Source: Phoenix dactylifera (taxonomy: Eukaryota; Streptophyta; Magnoliopsida; Arecales; Arecaceae). From it: DNA of 64,000 nt. Of this stretch, positions 11,978 to 24,930 are shown piece by piece. The stretch lies in NCBI RefSeq assembly GCF_009389715.1, contig NC_052397.1, forward strand, positions 18,238,129-18,302,128, written 5' to 3'. The translations under genes were made by a program, and so were the position numbers. The notes under the pieces were generated by a model, which made no database searches, had not been told where the DNA came from, and was given only the letters and a program-made list of their open reading frames with translations. Position 1 is the stretch's first letter; every line of letters begins with the position of its first letter.

Positions 11978-13210
11978 AAAGAGAAGGAAAAGTAGGAGAT
12001 TGTAGTGTAAAGAAGATTAGCGGTGCACAGTGAAGACATGGAAGTAGAAGAGGAAGGCGTACCTTCTGCCTTGAAGACCATTGCAATTACCCATGATTCT
12101 TTGCTCTCTGCTTCCCATACTTCAAATGCCATGACAAGAATCCCTCCTTTGTGCATGCTTATATGGAGACCACCCCATGCCCACTGCTTGGAGAAGGCGA
12201 AACAAAACTCAACTAATTGAGATGGCGCAACTTATAACATTGCGGAAGATGTGTCCCCACTGACTTTGGGACCTTTCTTTTGACAAGTTTTTCTTCTGGC
12301 GGTGCCCTGACCGAATAAAAGTTCCCCTTCGTCTTCTTTTCCTTTCTCTTGTCATTCAAGTTAGTGTAGGGGTATTGACCTTCAATGATAATTTTAATCA
12401 AATTTAAAGATGCCCTGCAGCTTTCTTATGCAGCCGTCCATCCTCTCTACCGCATTCAACTCAAAACTTTTCTTGACTATCCGGCCAACACGATAACTTG
12501 TTTGAAGCTGACATTGACCATTGCTCAACCGACGCGTGCAGCGAAGAGACATCTGACAAGTGTCTGGTCGGGCTACATGATAAGGACAATACAATATGAT
12601 AAGACCAATGACTTACCTAGAAATTTTCCAGGTCCAGACTTTTCTTGTACAGTCTTATGACGCTAGCTACAAACATAGGAATCGTAATAACCAGGATGCC
12701 AGAGTTTGTGTTTGGCCTGGACATGAAAAGGCTAATTGATCGATTAAAGAGGAAGTTTTAAACTACAAGAGGAAAAAAAGTACATATTATACATCAGAGC
12801 TCCCAATTCATTTTTTCCCATGATCATATTTAGTTTTATCCTCTCACCTGACCAAATTCCAGCCCCAACTTCTTATAACCAATGACTATAGTTAGAATGA
12901 AAAGCACCATCTACTAATTCGACAGATTTGCAAGGATATAAAAGATTCAGATGATTGTCGTGCAAAGGCATTCTTAGTTCTAACCGATCCTCTCCCACAA
13001 TACAGAATGAATTGTCACCTGCTGAAAACGTGCTGTGTGTGTAGCCGTATCGCTAAAGAAATCTATGCGTGAATTTGATGCAGTGGAAAAAAAAGATCAT
13101 ATGTCATCAAAAGTAATCCAAAGACTGGACAGCAGAAGTTTTTCAGGATAAGGTTCTGGTATTGCTTGTGCACAAGAAACCCATGTCTTTCTGCAGATTT
13201 ATTTAGGTCA

Positions 13211-13238
13211 AACTAATGATCTCATGAGATCATTAGTT
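13211..13238. repeat. 28 bp perfect palindrome
   Basis: AACTAATGATCTCA is followed at once by its exact reverse complement. There is no spacer and pairing stops at the next base on each side. No gene is close. Confidence 0.9.
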
Positions 13239-15201
13239 CAACTCTCTTTTGTCAAATAGAGAAAGCAACCGCCATTAAATTTTGGCTGGAAAGAGAGAAC
13301 TATGATATAGTTGTGGTGTGAATCCGAACACTGAAGACATTTCTTCAAAACAAAGGGCATCCGCATCCTGCTCTTGAAAGGAATAGGAGAAACGACAAAA
13401 TTTAGATATCGATATAGGTGAATTTACAGCAGTCTTGTTTGAAATGTATGATGCTGTCTATTGTACTTGAGAAGCTGCAACCATCTCCAAGATGAAAAGG
13501 CTGCCCTCTCTTCCAGTGTCCACTCCAACTCACATGCCATATGCATCAATATGGAGATGGATAACACTCGTATGAAGATCGGCAATTTCATGCCATCTCC
13601 TTTATCTTGACCCTCCAAAGTTTTGCTTCAACCTATCCGACTGAGGCATTCATTGCAAGCAGTTGAGGTATCTTGTGTAGTCGCAGGGGGGCAAGCACAA
13701 TCTACATAAAAAGAATGCTTCTAGTTTCAGTAGATTGACATCTGAGGTGTAAGCCGCGTGCCATGCTCAAAAGGAGATGGAGTCGTGAAGAACATAATGA
13801 AGGAGGTCGACACGGTTGAGAAGGAGGGGGAGTTGGAGTTGCCGACCAGGACATCACCGAAGGATAACTCTTTTAATGACAAAACAGGATTAAATATTAG
13901 CAAAGAACAAGAGCTTACTGATGACATCATCTTGCTTTCAGCAGAACTAAATCCTGAAAAATAGCATAGCTGTGTAAATATAGAAGATGCAAGTAGATGA
14001 CGCTTTATGAGCATCAGTGCCAACATTTAGGTTTCCCTAACATTCACCATTGTAGAAGATGTGAAGAGAGATATTAAGTAGATTTCTTAGTTATCACATG
14101 ACGTTGTATTGCCAGCTAAGCGGTGTAACAATGGCATTGTATAAAGTCACACTTATACAAAAGTTTTTTTTGGATAGTTCTAGAGTTATATGTCCCTTCC
14201 AGTCAATTATGACTGTAAAATGCACACCAGGCTGGCTAATTTTTCGTACTTCTAGTTATGTCATTATTTATTATAACATTCATAGGGCTACCTTTTTTTT
14301 TGTTTGTTTTCTTAAGGATGAATAGCACCTCCACAACCACACCCCCCTCCACTTGCTTTATTTATTTATTTGGTGAAAATTGTAACAGGATAGCAAAGAA
14401 GAAAAAACAGGAAAATTAAGTCCTCAGAGAGAATGGAAAGAAGAAAACAACAGGATAGCAAAGGAAAGGAAAAAGTGGGGAAGGGGTTAGAAATTGTTGT
14501 TGGTAGCTGTGTGGGGTAGGGAAACGAACAGGCTTCTTCCTCGAGTCATTTGGTATTATTCGGACAATAGAAGTACAATGATAGTGTGCTGTAATGATGT
14601 TTGCACCCTTACTATCTGGCTGTTTGCACCCTCCCATCACTTCTTTGAAATTTACAGGCTTCTTGGCTAATTTGTTCAATGCGTCTAAGTCCACCTATCT
14701 TCTTGAATTTCAAAGCGCTTTCACTTTTCTGATTGGCATCAATACTAGGAGCGAAGTATGCGGGAGGACCCTGTTTAGCCCTTTGTAAATGTTGGATTCA
14801 TTTAAAAGTATTGGGCAAAGCATCTAGGATTTTCACTGACCTGGGAGTGGATGGAAAGGACACTTTGTGGATCAATAAACATCGTCCTCCTTGAGGATAT
14901 ATCAAACCTATGAAAAGATAGTTTTCCACCGATCTGTACTCCATTCCCATGTCTATGTAAAAAAAAAGAAGAATGGTTTACATAGACTGATTGACATTTT
15001 TTTTCATAGCTCACAAGTGGCTAATTTTAATCTCTCTGTGCTATAGCCATTCAGAGACATATAGGATAAAGATGCCAACGACATGGTTTGTGCTATGGTG
15101 ACGTTGACTCTGTTTTGTGCTCGAGGTCACCGGATCATGCTCCATGCTTTCATTGTAGGTCAAACAATAGCCGAGAAACGGTAGAAGAAAAAAACAGGAG
15201 G

Positions 15202-16565
15202 ATGGCGATGTCAACCGATCGATCTCCCCTGCTACCATGGTGTTCCATACCCATGGGCTTACTCTTTGCTTATTCTGCATCGATTCAGTTAAATGATCCA
15301 GGTAGCGTCATTGCCTCAAATCCTTTGCGTTCTCCCTCCCCACTTTACTGCCCATTTTGTTTGCAATATTAAAGGGCTCCACATCTGTATCAGATTGGTA
15401 CTTTTGGGTCCCACTCTATGCTCTTGCTTCTGGTGTTAATCTCCTCCAAGCGAGATCGACAGCCAGGATCCTCAACCGAGTGGCTCTGTTGGACCTCCGG
15501 CTTGGAGTTGTCCTGCTCCTCAAGGTCGTTGTGGAAGCCCATTTATATGGATTGGCCGGATTTTGGTCGTTGGACATGCGTGAGAGGGCTGTGAGAGAGA
15601 AGATTGGTTGTGGGTTGGTGGTGATCTCCATGTTTCTTCATATCAAGGCTTCTCGAGCTTCCAAAGAGACCAGGAAAGGGAAGAAGGAACGGGCTGCTAG
15701 ATTTGCTGAATCTGGTGCGACATTGCTCTTATTTTTCTCCTTTTTTTTCATCGTTGTCGATTAAAGGTTCAAAAAACTCCCTTTTAAATATCTAGATAGT
15801 ATTCGCCTATTACGTTAGTGGTGGAAGAAAATTAGAAACATCAAGAATTCATAGCTTCAAAAGTCTTCGCTTTTTTTTTTTACAAGGTCAAAACTCATAA
15901 ATTGAGTTAGAAAATAGACATGTCGGGCAGATCTAGACAAATATGAAAAAAAAAAAACTCTCAATACGGAACATTTCTTTTGTTGAAGAAAAGAAAGGTA
16001 CTAAGGCCACACAAAATCCATTAAGGAAGAAGTACAGGTGACAATTAGATTAAAGGATTGAGCTCTTTTCCCTAGGTCAATAGTTACCCATTCTTTTGAA
16101 AGGGTGGGAAATCTGGGCGGTAGGTTCTCCGGTTGCCAAGCTTATTTGTGACCAAATGGCGATGATTAAGGCATCCCATCCTATCAGGATATGTAATAAC
16201 ATTCTTTTATCAGAAGTTTTAATATATCTTGATCATTTAATAAAAGGCACCTGCTATTCGATACTCAACAGTGACAAAGATGGCTATGAAAACTTTGTGA
16301 ATGCCCACGATTTTTTTATTTTTTTTTCTGCGCGTGAGCGTGTGTGAAACAATTTATGAGTTCTAACAATTGAATGAATTGAATGATGATACATTGATCA
16401 TATTTTGTATATATACAATTCACCTAATCATGTAGCAAATGAGAAGGCATTTGTAATAACGTTTATTAAAAAATATCTTGAGCAGGGATGGCGATCCTTG
16501 CGGCTGTCAGTTTTGGACTTTCCGTCTACTTCTACATGTTCGTTAGACAGCATATGAAGTTCTGA
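15202..16565 (+). CDS. TMEM220-like small membrane protein
   Basis: A 166-residue protein from exons 15202-15301, 15394-15714 and 16486-16565, all GT/AG and phase-consistent. Family hallmarks are YSASIQLNDPDWYFWVPLYA, where the NDP|D codon is split by intron 1, the REKIGCGLVVISMFLHI block, and a C-terminal membrane segment GMAILAAVSFGLSVYFYMFV ending QHMKF. Four hydrophobic segments are visible: around residues 13-30 (IPMGLLFAYSASIQL), 37-50 (WYFWVPLYALASGV), about 103-115, and the last exon. The family is membrane-embedded with no settled biochemical role. Reading straight through the second exon gives a longer alternative end at 15764; I prefer the third exon because the spliced tail matches the family's usual C terminus. 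The start ATG at 15202 is the first giving a short N terminus before the first membrane segment. Confidence 0.85.
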
Positions 16566-17948
16566 CTCAGATGATGAAGAGGTTCGTCATGCCGAGATTG
16601 CTCATCCATATATATGCCTGAAATCCCTTTCTATTTGTGCAAATATGAAGGAAAGTTGAGGATGTTTCCGAGGGATGTACCTATAATCTTTCATGTTTGT
16701 AACGATTGATGCCAAAGAACATGTTGTCTGAGGACAAGAACGTGAAGAGGTTTATCGTATCCAAAGTTGACATCCGTGCGCATTTCCCCTCTTGATTTCC
16801 TTAATTGTAGATTAAGTAATGTTAGAACTAGGAGGCAAAAGCATCCAGGCTAGGCTTGTTTGCGGATGATGTGATTATTGATGTTGTTTATCCCAAGCTT
16901 TTACAAACTCGTACAATTGCAAGGATGTACACAAGCCGGCTATTTCTCTCTCATTAGTTCCTGTGTTTTTTTTCTTCCAAATAATTCTTCTACTTAGCCC
17001 GGTTTTTTTTAGATGCATCTGACTGTGTGATTTGTGAACTTTTGGGACCTAGATCTTACTTTCGATATTTTTTTTTATTTTTTAATTTTTTAAAAAATTC
17101 GAGTTGAAGGGTTGAATAATTATTTCCTTCTTGTTGATTCTATATTGCAAGTAGTAGGAGTCGATTCTTTTCCACCATGAATCTTCATTGGCGTGGTATC
17201 TCCAAGCCTACTAGGGCAACAGATAAATGCTGGGTTTTTCCAGGTTTCCAATGCTGAGCCGACCTCCAGCCTTAGCTTTACAAGCACTATCTAGTTCACC
17301 AAGAAATGAAAAGCATTCACTGATTCTCCACTCTCCATCTTGAAAGCTTATAAATTTCCAAGATTAGAGAAAGTTTTCTTGCTTGTTTGGAATTATCAAG
17401 GACATTTTGTTTGAAATTTGATGCTTACTTCTCACATCTTGGGTTTGAACATAAGAGCTCTTACTTAGACTATAGTTGTTGATTGGAATTAACAAGGAGA
17501 TAAACTAAAAGCAAGAGAATACAAAACCTTGATTAATGCTATCTCCTGGACTGACCGGATTCTACATGAACACTTGGATCGCGCATCTTTGTTGCCCTTG
17601 AACTACATGTCATCTACCTATGGACTCGCACGGCCTTGGGTTGCCGCATTACTTCTGGGCTTCAACGCACAAGATTGTTCATGACATTCTGAACCTTGAG
17701 GCTAGAAGGCCCACTGGGCCGAACCAGTCCATGAGGAGGAGGAGAGAGCTGGAGCGGAAGATAGACACGTTGGACCACGAAATCCCGAGATGAGGACCTG
17801 GCTCCGCCACGTCGGAAAATAGAATGCTATCTCCATCTTCGCGCGGCTCTCAACCGATCGAATAAAAAGAGAAATTCCACAAGAAAATAGAAAGATAAAA
17901 GAAACCGAACGAAAGAACGAAAGAACGAAAGAAAGAAAGAGAGGAGGA
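16566..17948. other. Intergenic between TMEM220-like gene and TIC62
   Basis: Contains the 3' UTR of the upstream gene and the promoter of TIC62. No exon or RNA gene was seen. A purine-rich GAAA/GAAC tract at about 17900-17942 lies just before the TIC62 start codon, probably in its 5' leader. Confidence 0.5.
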
Positions 17949-18160
17949 ATGGAGCTCTTCTCGTTGAGTTCTCCTGCTGCCATGACCCGCCTCCCCCCAT
18001 CTTCACGGAGAAGAGCTGGAATGGAGAAGCCCACCTCCTCCTCCAGTCAATCACTCACCCTTCCTATCAAAAGCAGGGGGCTTCCAGATGCCCCAAACCC
18101 CCGGCTCCTGGACTTCCGGCCTGGAGCTTCTGGTATGTCGCCGTTTTGACCCGTCTCATC

Positions 18161-18206
<46 letters not shown>

Positions 18207-21200
18207 GTTTTCTTCATGTTGAGTTTGTGCATGGTTTACTTCATTTCTTGAACTGAATGATGCTTTGATTGGAGAGTACGTCGCCTGCTATTATTCTTTC
18301 TTTGATAATTTCTTGCAGAGAAAATATCATGCCCTATTGGTTTTTGTGAATATTCCCGAATGTGATGAATGCAGTAGCTGAAAATTTCACGAGTCACCGA
18401 TGTGGGTAATCGATTTATGTCCACATTGGAAAATGAGAAACCTAAATCAGTACCATTATGAATCCTTTTTTTTAAAAAGAAAAAAATCATTAGTCTATGC
18501 GAAAAAAATCTTTCTTTTGCACTAGAACAACTAAAAGTCAGTATTTTGAAGATGTTGCAAACTTTGTTCCGTTGTTATTTAATCTATGTCCTGCCACAGG
18601 ATCCATGCAAGGTACAGCTGCAGCCAGTTCCAGCACCGCGGACGCCCGTAAACAGGAAATGTGCTCAAAGGATGCAAATCTTGTATTCGTTGCTGGCGCA
18701 ACTGGTAGAGTTGGTTCGCGCACTGTAAGGTTGCCCACACCTGCTCTGTCCCCACAGCAGGCATATATTATTGGGCTGTAATGTTTCATCTACAGATGTG
18801 ATAAGTTTTTCGAATGTTAATCAGGGAGCTTCTGAGACTTGGGTTTCGGGTAAGAGCAGGTGTCAGAAGTGCACAGAGAGCGGAGACCCTGGTGCAGGTA
18901 ACAAGACTTGAGCTCCTGAGTCTGTCACATGATGCAATGTTGATTTGATATTGACATTCAGTTTTAGGATCCTGATGCTTTATATGCGTCTGTCTTCTTC
19001 AGAGTGTACGCCAAATGAAGCTTGATGATGGAGCTGGAACTTCGGGAACTCGACGTAAGATAAGGATTAATTGGGCAAGATTTTAATCTTCTCTATCCAA
19101 CAAGAAGCTCTGAATTAGGTGATGCTGTCTCTTGTTGAACACCAGTTGCTTCCTGCTGCCAATAACAGATGCTTTTTGGTTTTTAGATCAGCTGTAGAGA
19201 AGCTTGAACTTGTTGAATGTGACCTGGAAAATCAAGGTGAAATAAGTCCAGCAATAGGCAATTCCTCCATAGTTGTATGCTGCATAGGAGCCAGCGAAAA
19301 GGAAATCTTTGATGTAACAGGACCATACCGCATTGACTACAAAGCTACTAAAAACCTCATTGAAGCAGGTAAAAAGTCAAGAAATATTCTGTCCGATCAA
19401 GTTTATACCATTATGCCATAATAGTGCGCCATTCATCCTCTGACCGTATTTCTAGGTAAACTTTTGTACAACTGCCAAGACAACGAATTACGATTATCCT
19501 CCAGAGTTCAAAGATTTTGCCATGGGATAGCTAATATATTTCTTCTCTAACATAGAAAAGCAGTTTGTTGTTAAACTATAGTTTTTGGCCCTTGTTTTTC
19601 TTACAACTGTTTCACCATTTCTTCTGCCACTGCTTTTTTCTAATTTCTTAGTTCCAACATGCATGTGTTTTATGAAATCTGAGAAAAAAATACTTGTGAG
19701 ATTCCTAGGAATTTTTAAGCCATCTTGTTGATCTCCAAGCATTCAAATTTGAGCTCGAGGGGTTTCCAACAGATTTGACATATTTATTTGTTTACTTATT
19801 CTTTTATTTAATCATGTCTCCTCATGCCTTCTTGCCTTGCAGCAACTATTGCAAAAGTTGACCACTTCATTCTGCTTACTTCTCTGGGGACGAATAAGAT
19901 TGGGTTTCCTGCTTCTATTCTGAAGTAAGTGATATTCCAGGTTATTTAGAAGTTAAATATTCTATTGCTATCTTAAGCTATTTGTGGTGAGTATTCATTA
20001 TATGACTACCTAAACACATCTGCTGCTCATTTACTAAACATTCAATCATATATGATGCGACTTAGTTATCACTGTGATTTACTGTAACAGTGGAAGACAT
20101 CATCAATCATCTTCTTCAGCTTAACTCTGTGTTATCTGTTCAAACTTCTTCTCAATGTCAATATTTATTATTAGTGCTTACTTCAAAAACCTTGTATGAT
20201 AAGATGTTCAGAAACCAGCAAAAGTAAACAAAGAAAATACTCTGAAGTTTAGGGTCATGCTATCTGCCTGATACTTCAGGCCGCTTACAATAAATTCCTT
20301 ATTCATAACCGTGAATGACCAATTCCTGTTAATGACCTTTTCTTTGGCTGAAGCTTGTTTTGGGGGGTTCTAATTTGGAAAAGAAAGGCAGAAGAAGCAT
20401 TACTTGCCAGTGGTCTTCCTTACACAGTATGTGCAAATTGTAAATTTAGTATATCCATTAAAATAAATTATTGACAGAATAATATGTTAAAATCACAGCC
20501 ATGTGCTTTCATATTTTGCAAAGCATCTTCTTTGAGATCTCTGGACTTAATTTAATAATTTCATTTTCAGATAGTGAGGCCAGGAGGTATGGAGCGGCCA
20601 ACAGACTCCTACAAGGAAACCCATAACATTGTCCTTGCAAATGAAGATACATTATTTGGTGGTCAAGTGTCAAATCTTCAGGTTATTGCCATGTTGCAGT
20701 CATTTGCACTTCATAGCTTTTTAGGACTTTCTTGTTACTTATTTCAGTACAACTAGCTTCAAGAGATTTTATTGCAGCTGCATTTCTTGTATATCTGTGG
20801 TTTTATTTTTTTTATGCGCACTTTTCTGATGGCAACTTCAATAGCATCAGTAAACATACAACTGCATGTAGTTGTAAGTTTGTTTATGTTAGTTACTGAA
20901 AATGCCACAAATGTATCGTTCTTAGAAAAATATATATATATATATATATATTTGTAATAGTAATTGATGTACTAGTTTGATGGCATGGTGATACCAAGGT
21001 GATATATTAATCTGAAAAGTAGAAAGTATGACTTGTATAGACATATATTTGTGTGTAGATATATATTTGTTAGGACTTCTGCCTTGTACTCGTCCAATTA
21101 AAATATGATCAAGGAACAAATTCACGATACCCATGCCCAGAAGATACAATACTGTGGGAAAACCTTCATATTTGGTACACCATGTATCTCTGACAATGTT

Positions 21201-24200
21201 GACAGCATATAGCTATTCACCCGTGCATGCATCAGGAGTGTAGTGAAACATGAACTGTTAAGGTGTATTATTATTACTCTGAGTGGAAAATTTGCTGGTT
21301 ACTACCTGCAGGTTGCAGAGCTAATGGCGTTCATGGCAAAGAATAGAAAGCTCTCCTTCTGTAAGGTGGTGGAAGTGATTGCAGAAACAACTGCACCATT
21401 ATTGCCCATGGAAGATCTTCTTGCAAAGATTCCTCCACAACGGGTTGGTACCTCATCAAAAGTTTCCAGAACTGATTAAACATTTTTTTTTTAATCTATG
21501 TGGCAACCCAAAAAGAAAGAATATAGCCTTCTATTATTTATTTACATTTCCATTGGTCAAGCGTACATGTTTAAATAGATGATTATGAACCAGGCAACAA
21601 TCAATTCCCTAGGATGATACTAGAATTTAACAATTTCCATTTGTTGACTGGATAGCAGTGCAATTTGTCGAACAACATAAAAGGTTAAGGCCAGCTGTAT
21701 GAGAAAATATGTATGATCCTGTTAGTGTACATTCCTGTAATTTTTTTTACTTTTCCTTTTTTAAGAAAGAAGTCTGTTCTTCATTAATTGTTTTCTTGTC
21801 AGGAGCTACCAGCGGAATTCAAGAAAGATCCTGCACCTCCAAGTATTACATCTGGACCTAGCAAATCTGTCATCAAGAATGGACCTGAGCAGATGGAAGT
21901 GCCAAAGACCAGTCCACTTTCTCCTTATTCTATGTAAGCTGCTTAATTTTACATTTATGTCATAGAATAGGGATTAAGATTAAGCTTGAAAACCAGTAAA
22001 CAATGATTATTGGTTGTAGGTATGAGGATTTGAGACCACCAACTTCTCCCACACCAACTCCAAGCACCACAACTAGAAGTGCAAAAGAGAAACAAGAGGA
22101 GTTTGTGCAAGCTAAGTCTGCGCCTAAACTTACATCTCCTGAAACAAGTTCATCCGTATCGACAGGTGTCACTAAGAAAGAACCAGCCCAAGCTCCAGCT
22201 CAGACAAGGGCTCTTTCTCCTTATGTGGCGTAAGCAAATTCCTGTAGTATTATTTGATAGGCACTTTGAATCATGGTTTCTTTTTATGTTTGATTCACAA
22301 AATGGTTCGGCAGATACGAAGATTTGAAACCACCTACCTCTCCTACTCCAACTCCGAGTTCTGTCCTCGGCAGTTTCAAGGAGAATACCATGAATGCCAC
22401 ACCACCATCAGTTCCTCAAAGCTCAAGACATCAATCACCCTATCCAGTGTGAGGCTAGCTTATTCTTTACTTCAGTCTTCCATCTTATAATTGGACTTTA
22501 TAATAAGCACTTATAGTGTTTCAAGTTTTCAACATGTAAACTGTTGATAAAGTGACTGGTAGTACTGTTTATAATTCTACAGTTGAAGTTATGGCAAGCT
22601 GTAGTAGCATATCTACTTTTTCTAGTCTACTATTGCACCAAACTGTACTATAAATATCGGAGGGAGGAAGGGAGGGAGGTAGGGAGGTGGGCATGTAATA
22701 GATCTGAAGTTGGGTGGATGATATATAATCATGCTTGTAGTGTCAGCGAAACCATTCCGAACTGCTCGGTTCAGGGTATACCGAGCCGTACCAGAAGCGG
22801 ACCAGGATGGTTCTGGCCTTCAAATCAAAAAACAAAAAAGGAGGAAGAGAGGGAAAAGAAAAGTGGGGGAGAGAGAGAGGGGGGGAGGGGGACGAAGGGT
22901 GTGGAGGAGGGGTTCCATCCACCAATTCCCATGTTTCTTACGAAATAGGGTCCCGGAGGGGCTTTCCTTTTTTTGAAGAGTTTTAAGTGAAATCGGCAAT
23001 CTCCTTGCCGACTTCACTAAATTTTTTAAAATAAAAAAATTATTTTGAAAAAATTTAAGGTTGCTGACTTCACTTAATTTTTTCAAAATAAAAAAATATA
23101 TATATTGAAAAAAAAGTTTACCATTTCACTTAATTTTTCAGGATTAAATATTTTTTATTTTGAAAAGAATTAAGTGAAGTTGACAAGGTAATTGCCGACT
23201 TCACTTGAATTCTTTAAAATAAAAAAAAGCCCCCCTTCAGGACCCTTATTTCGAACGAAATATGGAAACCAAAGGGCAGGCCCCCTCCACGCCCTTCTTT
23301 GGCCCTCTGCCAACCTTTCGCCACCCTCCCTCTCCATCCCTTTCTCCCTCCCTCTCACTCCCTCCCTCTCTTTCTCTCTTCCTCTCTCTTGTTCTCCCTC
23401 TCCCCGCCCTCTTTGCCGTGTTGAGCTGCACTCCGCCGGCCTTCTCCCTTTCTTTTCCTCACTTCTTTCCTCTCCCTCTCCCTCCCTCCCCCCTCTCTCT
23501 CATTTTCTCTCTCCCATTCTCCCTCTCCCCCTGCTCTCTTTGCTGTGTTGGTATAGGCCAGGCACAAAACAACATGAGGGCGTACCGAACCGTGCCGCCG
23601 GACGACCAGCTCCGATACCAATATAGCAATCCTTGATGCTTGGGATATTTTAGTTTTGAAGGCTTATTAAGGTGAATTTTAATGCTCATAATGTTGTACT
23701 TATAGAAGTAAGGGCAGAATAAGAGGCCCCAAGAATATGAGATATATGTTGCAGAAAGAAAAATGTTGAAGTGGATGTCTGGTAAAGCTAGGTAGGAAAT
23801 ACAATAGAGATGGGACAAAATAAATGATTATGGGATTTGTAGGAATGACAGATAAGTGGTTAGACCGAACATCTAACATATTTTGGGCATGTTTATTCAA
23901 GATTTAATGGAGGCCTTAGTTGAGTAAATGGCTTCTTTCCATGTCCAAGGGCCAAGAAAGAAAAATTGAAGGTTCACCTTGAGGAAAAAATTACAATCTG
24001 GAATTTACATTGGATATAACCCTTTGTAGCAAAGGAATAGTAAACAAAGGCCATTAATGCTGATCCTAGATTATTAAATCTTTTTCAGCTACACTTAAGT
24101 CATGAGACCAGCATATAAAGTTTATCATTATCAGGGAAACAGCATTCTCATGATACTTCGGCTTCCCTCTGTGTACTAGGGCAGGCGAAAGGCAAAGGTG

Positions 24201-24930
24201 ATTAATTCTCATCCAAGGTGAGGGTCTGCTAGGGCTTAACCAGTATCAAGGGTTGACCCAGCAAAAACCAAACCAGGAAGCTCAACAATGAGTCACCTCC
24301 AGTGGATGATCTCATGTTTTCATTTTTCTTTGTAACATTTACATGCTAATATGACAATGTGCTTGTGCAATGAAACATGTCTTGGTCCTGCATGCCCTCG
24401 CAGATGATTTGTTTTCTTGATGTTTCTTTCATGCATAGAATGTTGGCTGTAGCTGTAACCATATGACAGCACCCGTGTGCACTCATACCTGAAGGGTATG
24501 TTTGTGATTTTTCTTATTTTCATACTTATTCTTCTTTTCTCCAAGAGTTCATGGAAACTCCTTACGGTATGATAGGTCCGAGCCTCCTGCTTCACCATCT
24601 CCAAATGCTTCAGCTGCTGTGTCATCCATTTCAGCATTGGCTAATGATGGTAATCCCCTCACATCCACATCCAGCATTTCTCAGACTCCGACTGCGAATA
24701 TATCATCAGAAGCGCAGCATGTTAAGCAACAGAAAGAGCAGGCCCTTTCACCATTTACAATGTAAATCTTCTTATCTTTTCTATTATTATCCCTTGGGAA
24801 TTTCGTTTTAGATAATCTGTATTTTTTTTTCATAAATTTGGAAGGCCTAAATATGCTTTTCATTGACGTGAACAGGTATGAAGATTTGAAGCCTCCAAGC
24901 TCACCTTTGCCATCAGTTCCAAAATATTAG
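17949..24930 (+). CDS. TIC62: TIC62, chloroplast protein with Rossmann domain and FNR-binding repeats
   Basis: TIC62 is a redox-linked component associated with the inner-envelope TIC complex; it tethers ferredoxin-NADP reductase through C-terminal Pro/Ser repeats. Fourteen exons give 586 residues: 17949-18132, 18600-18729, 18825-18897, 19003-19054, 19192-19368, 19843-19924, 20354-20426, 20571-20681, 21312-21443, 21803-21933, 22020-22229, 22314-22448, 24546-24761, 24876-24930. The N terminus is Ser/Arg-rich and transit-peptide-like. The NAD(P) loop is VFVAGATGRVGSRT, followed by VRAGVRS, VVCCIGAS, DHFILLTSLGTNKIGFP and IVRPGGMERP. The tail carries repeated units Y-E-D-L-[RK]-P-P-[TS]-S-P preceded by LSPY/SPF (exons 10-14). 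The acceptor at 24546 reads through VVHGNSLRYDRSEPPASP, a diverged repeat. Exon ends at 18729 and 19192 were chosen by phase over nearer sites. Confidence 0.94.
18160..18204. repeat. (CT)n microsatellite
   Basis: CT-rich run of about 45 bases in the first intron of TIC62, just after the donor. Confidence 0.9.
20931..20951. repeat. (AT)n microsatellite
   Basis: About ten TA units in the intron between TIC62 exons 8 and 9. Confidence 0.85.
22748..23625. mobile_element. Large foldback element (about 0.9 kb) in a TIC62 intron
   Basis: Layers pair from outside in. The outer ends have GGTATACCGAGCCGTACCAG facing CGTACCGAACCGTGCC and CTCCGATACC. Next come purine-rich (22840-22910) and pyrimidine-rich (23280-23500) blocks. 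Then GAAATAGGGTCCCGGAGGGGC (22943 on) faces GGACCCTTATTTCG (about 23240). The AT-rich core repeats the CCGACTTCACTTAA / TTAAGTGAAGTCGG motif several times in both senses. No coding region is seen. The element fills the 2.1 kb intron between exons 12 and 13. Confidence 0.72.

Larger units (their letters stand above)
11596..15201. other. Intergenic between divergent 5-phosphatase and TMEM220-like genes
   Basis: This contains the upstream regions of both divergent genes. No gene is supported. Two long palindromes lie at 11918-11977 and 13211-13238. A plus-strand open stretch of 68 codons at 13758-13964 has no recognisable similarity and no splice context that I could defend. Confidence 0.5.

Noticed and set aside
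7861-12660. Possible prokaryote-like or novel defence cluster among the many short frames
   Set aside because: The frames resolve into exons of one plant 5-phosphatase gene plus intron noise.
13758-13964. 68-codon plus-strand frame, charged, without similarity
   Set aside because: No recognisable domain, no splice partners and no promoter evidence; could not be called a gene.
14416-14694. 92-codon minus-strand frame (start MDLDALNKLAKK)
   Set aside because: No family recognised and the C-terminal half is low complexity; may be a repeat fragment.
15715-15764. Read-through C terminus of the TMEM220-like protein (stop at 15764)
   Set aside because: Splicing at 15714 to the exon at 16486 gives a tail matching the family; read-through remains a possible minor form.
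22743-23636. Several Ser/Arg/Glu/Pro-rich open frames on both strands in the TIC62 intron
   Set aside because: They come from purine- and pyrimidine-rich arms of a foldback repeat, not from genes.
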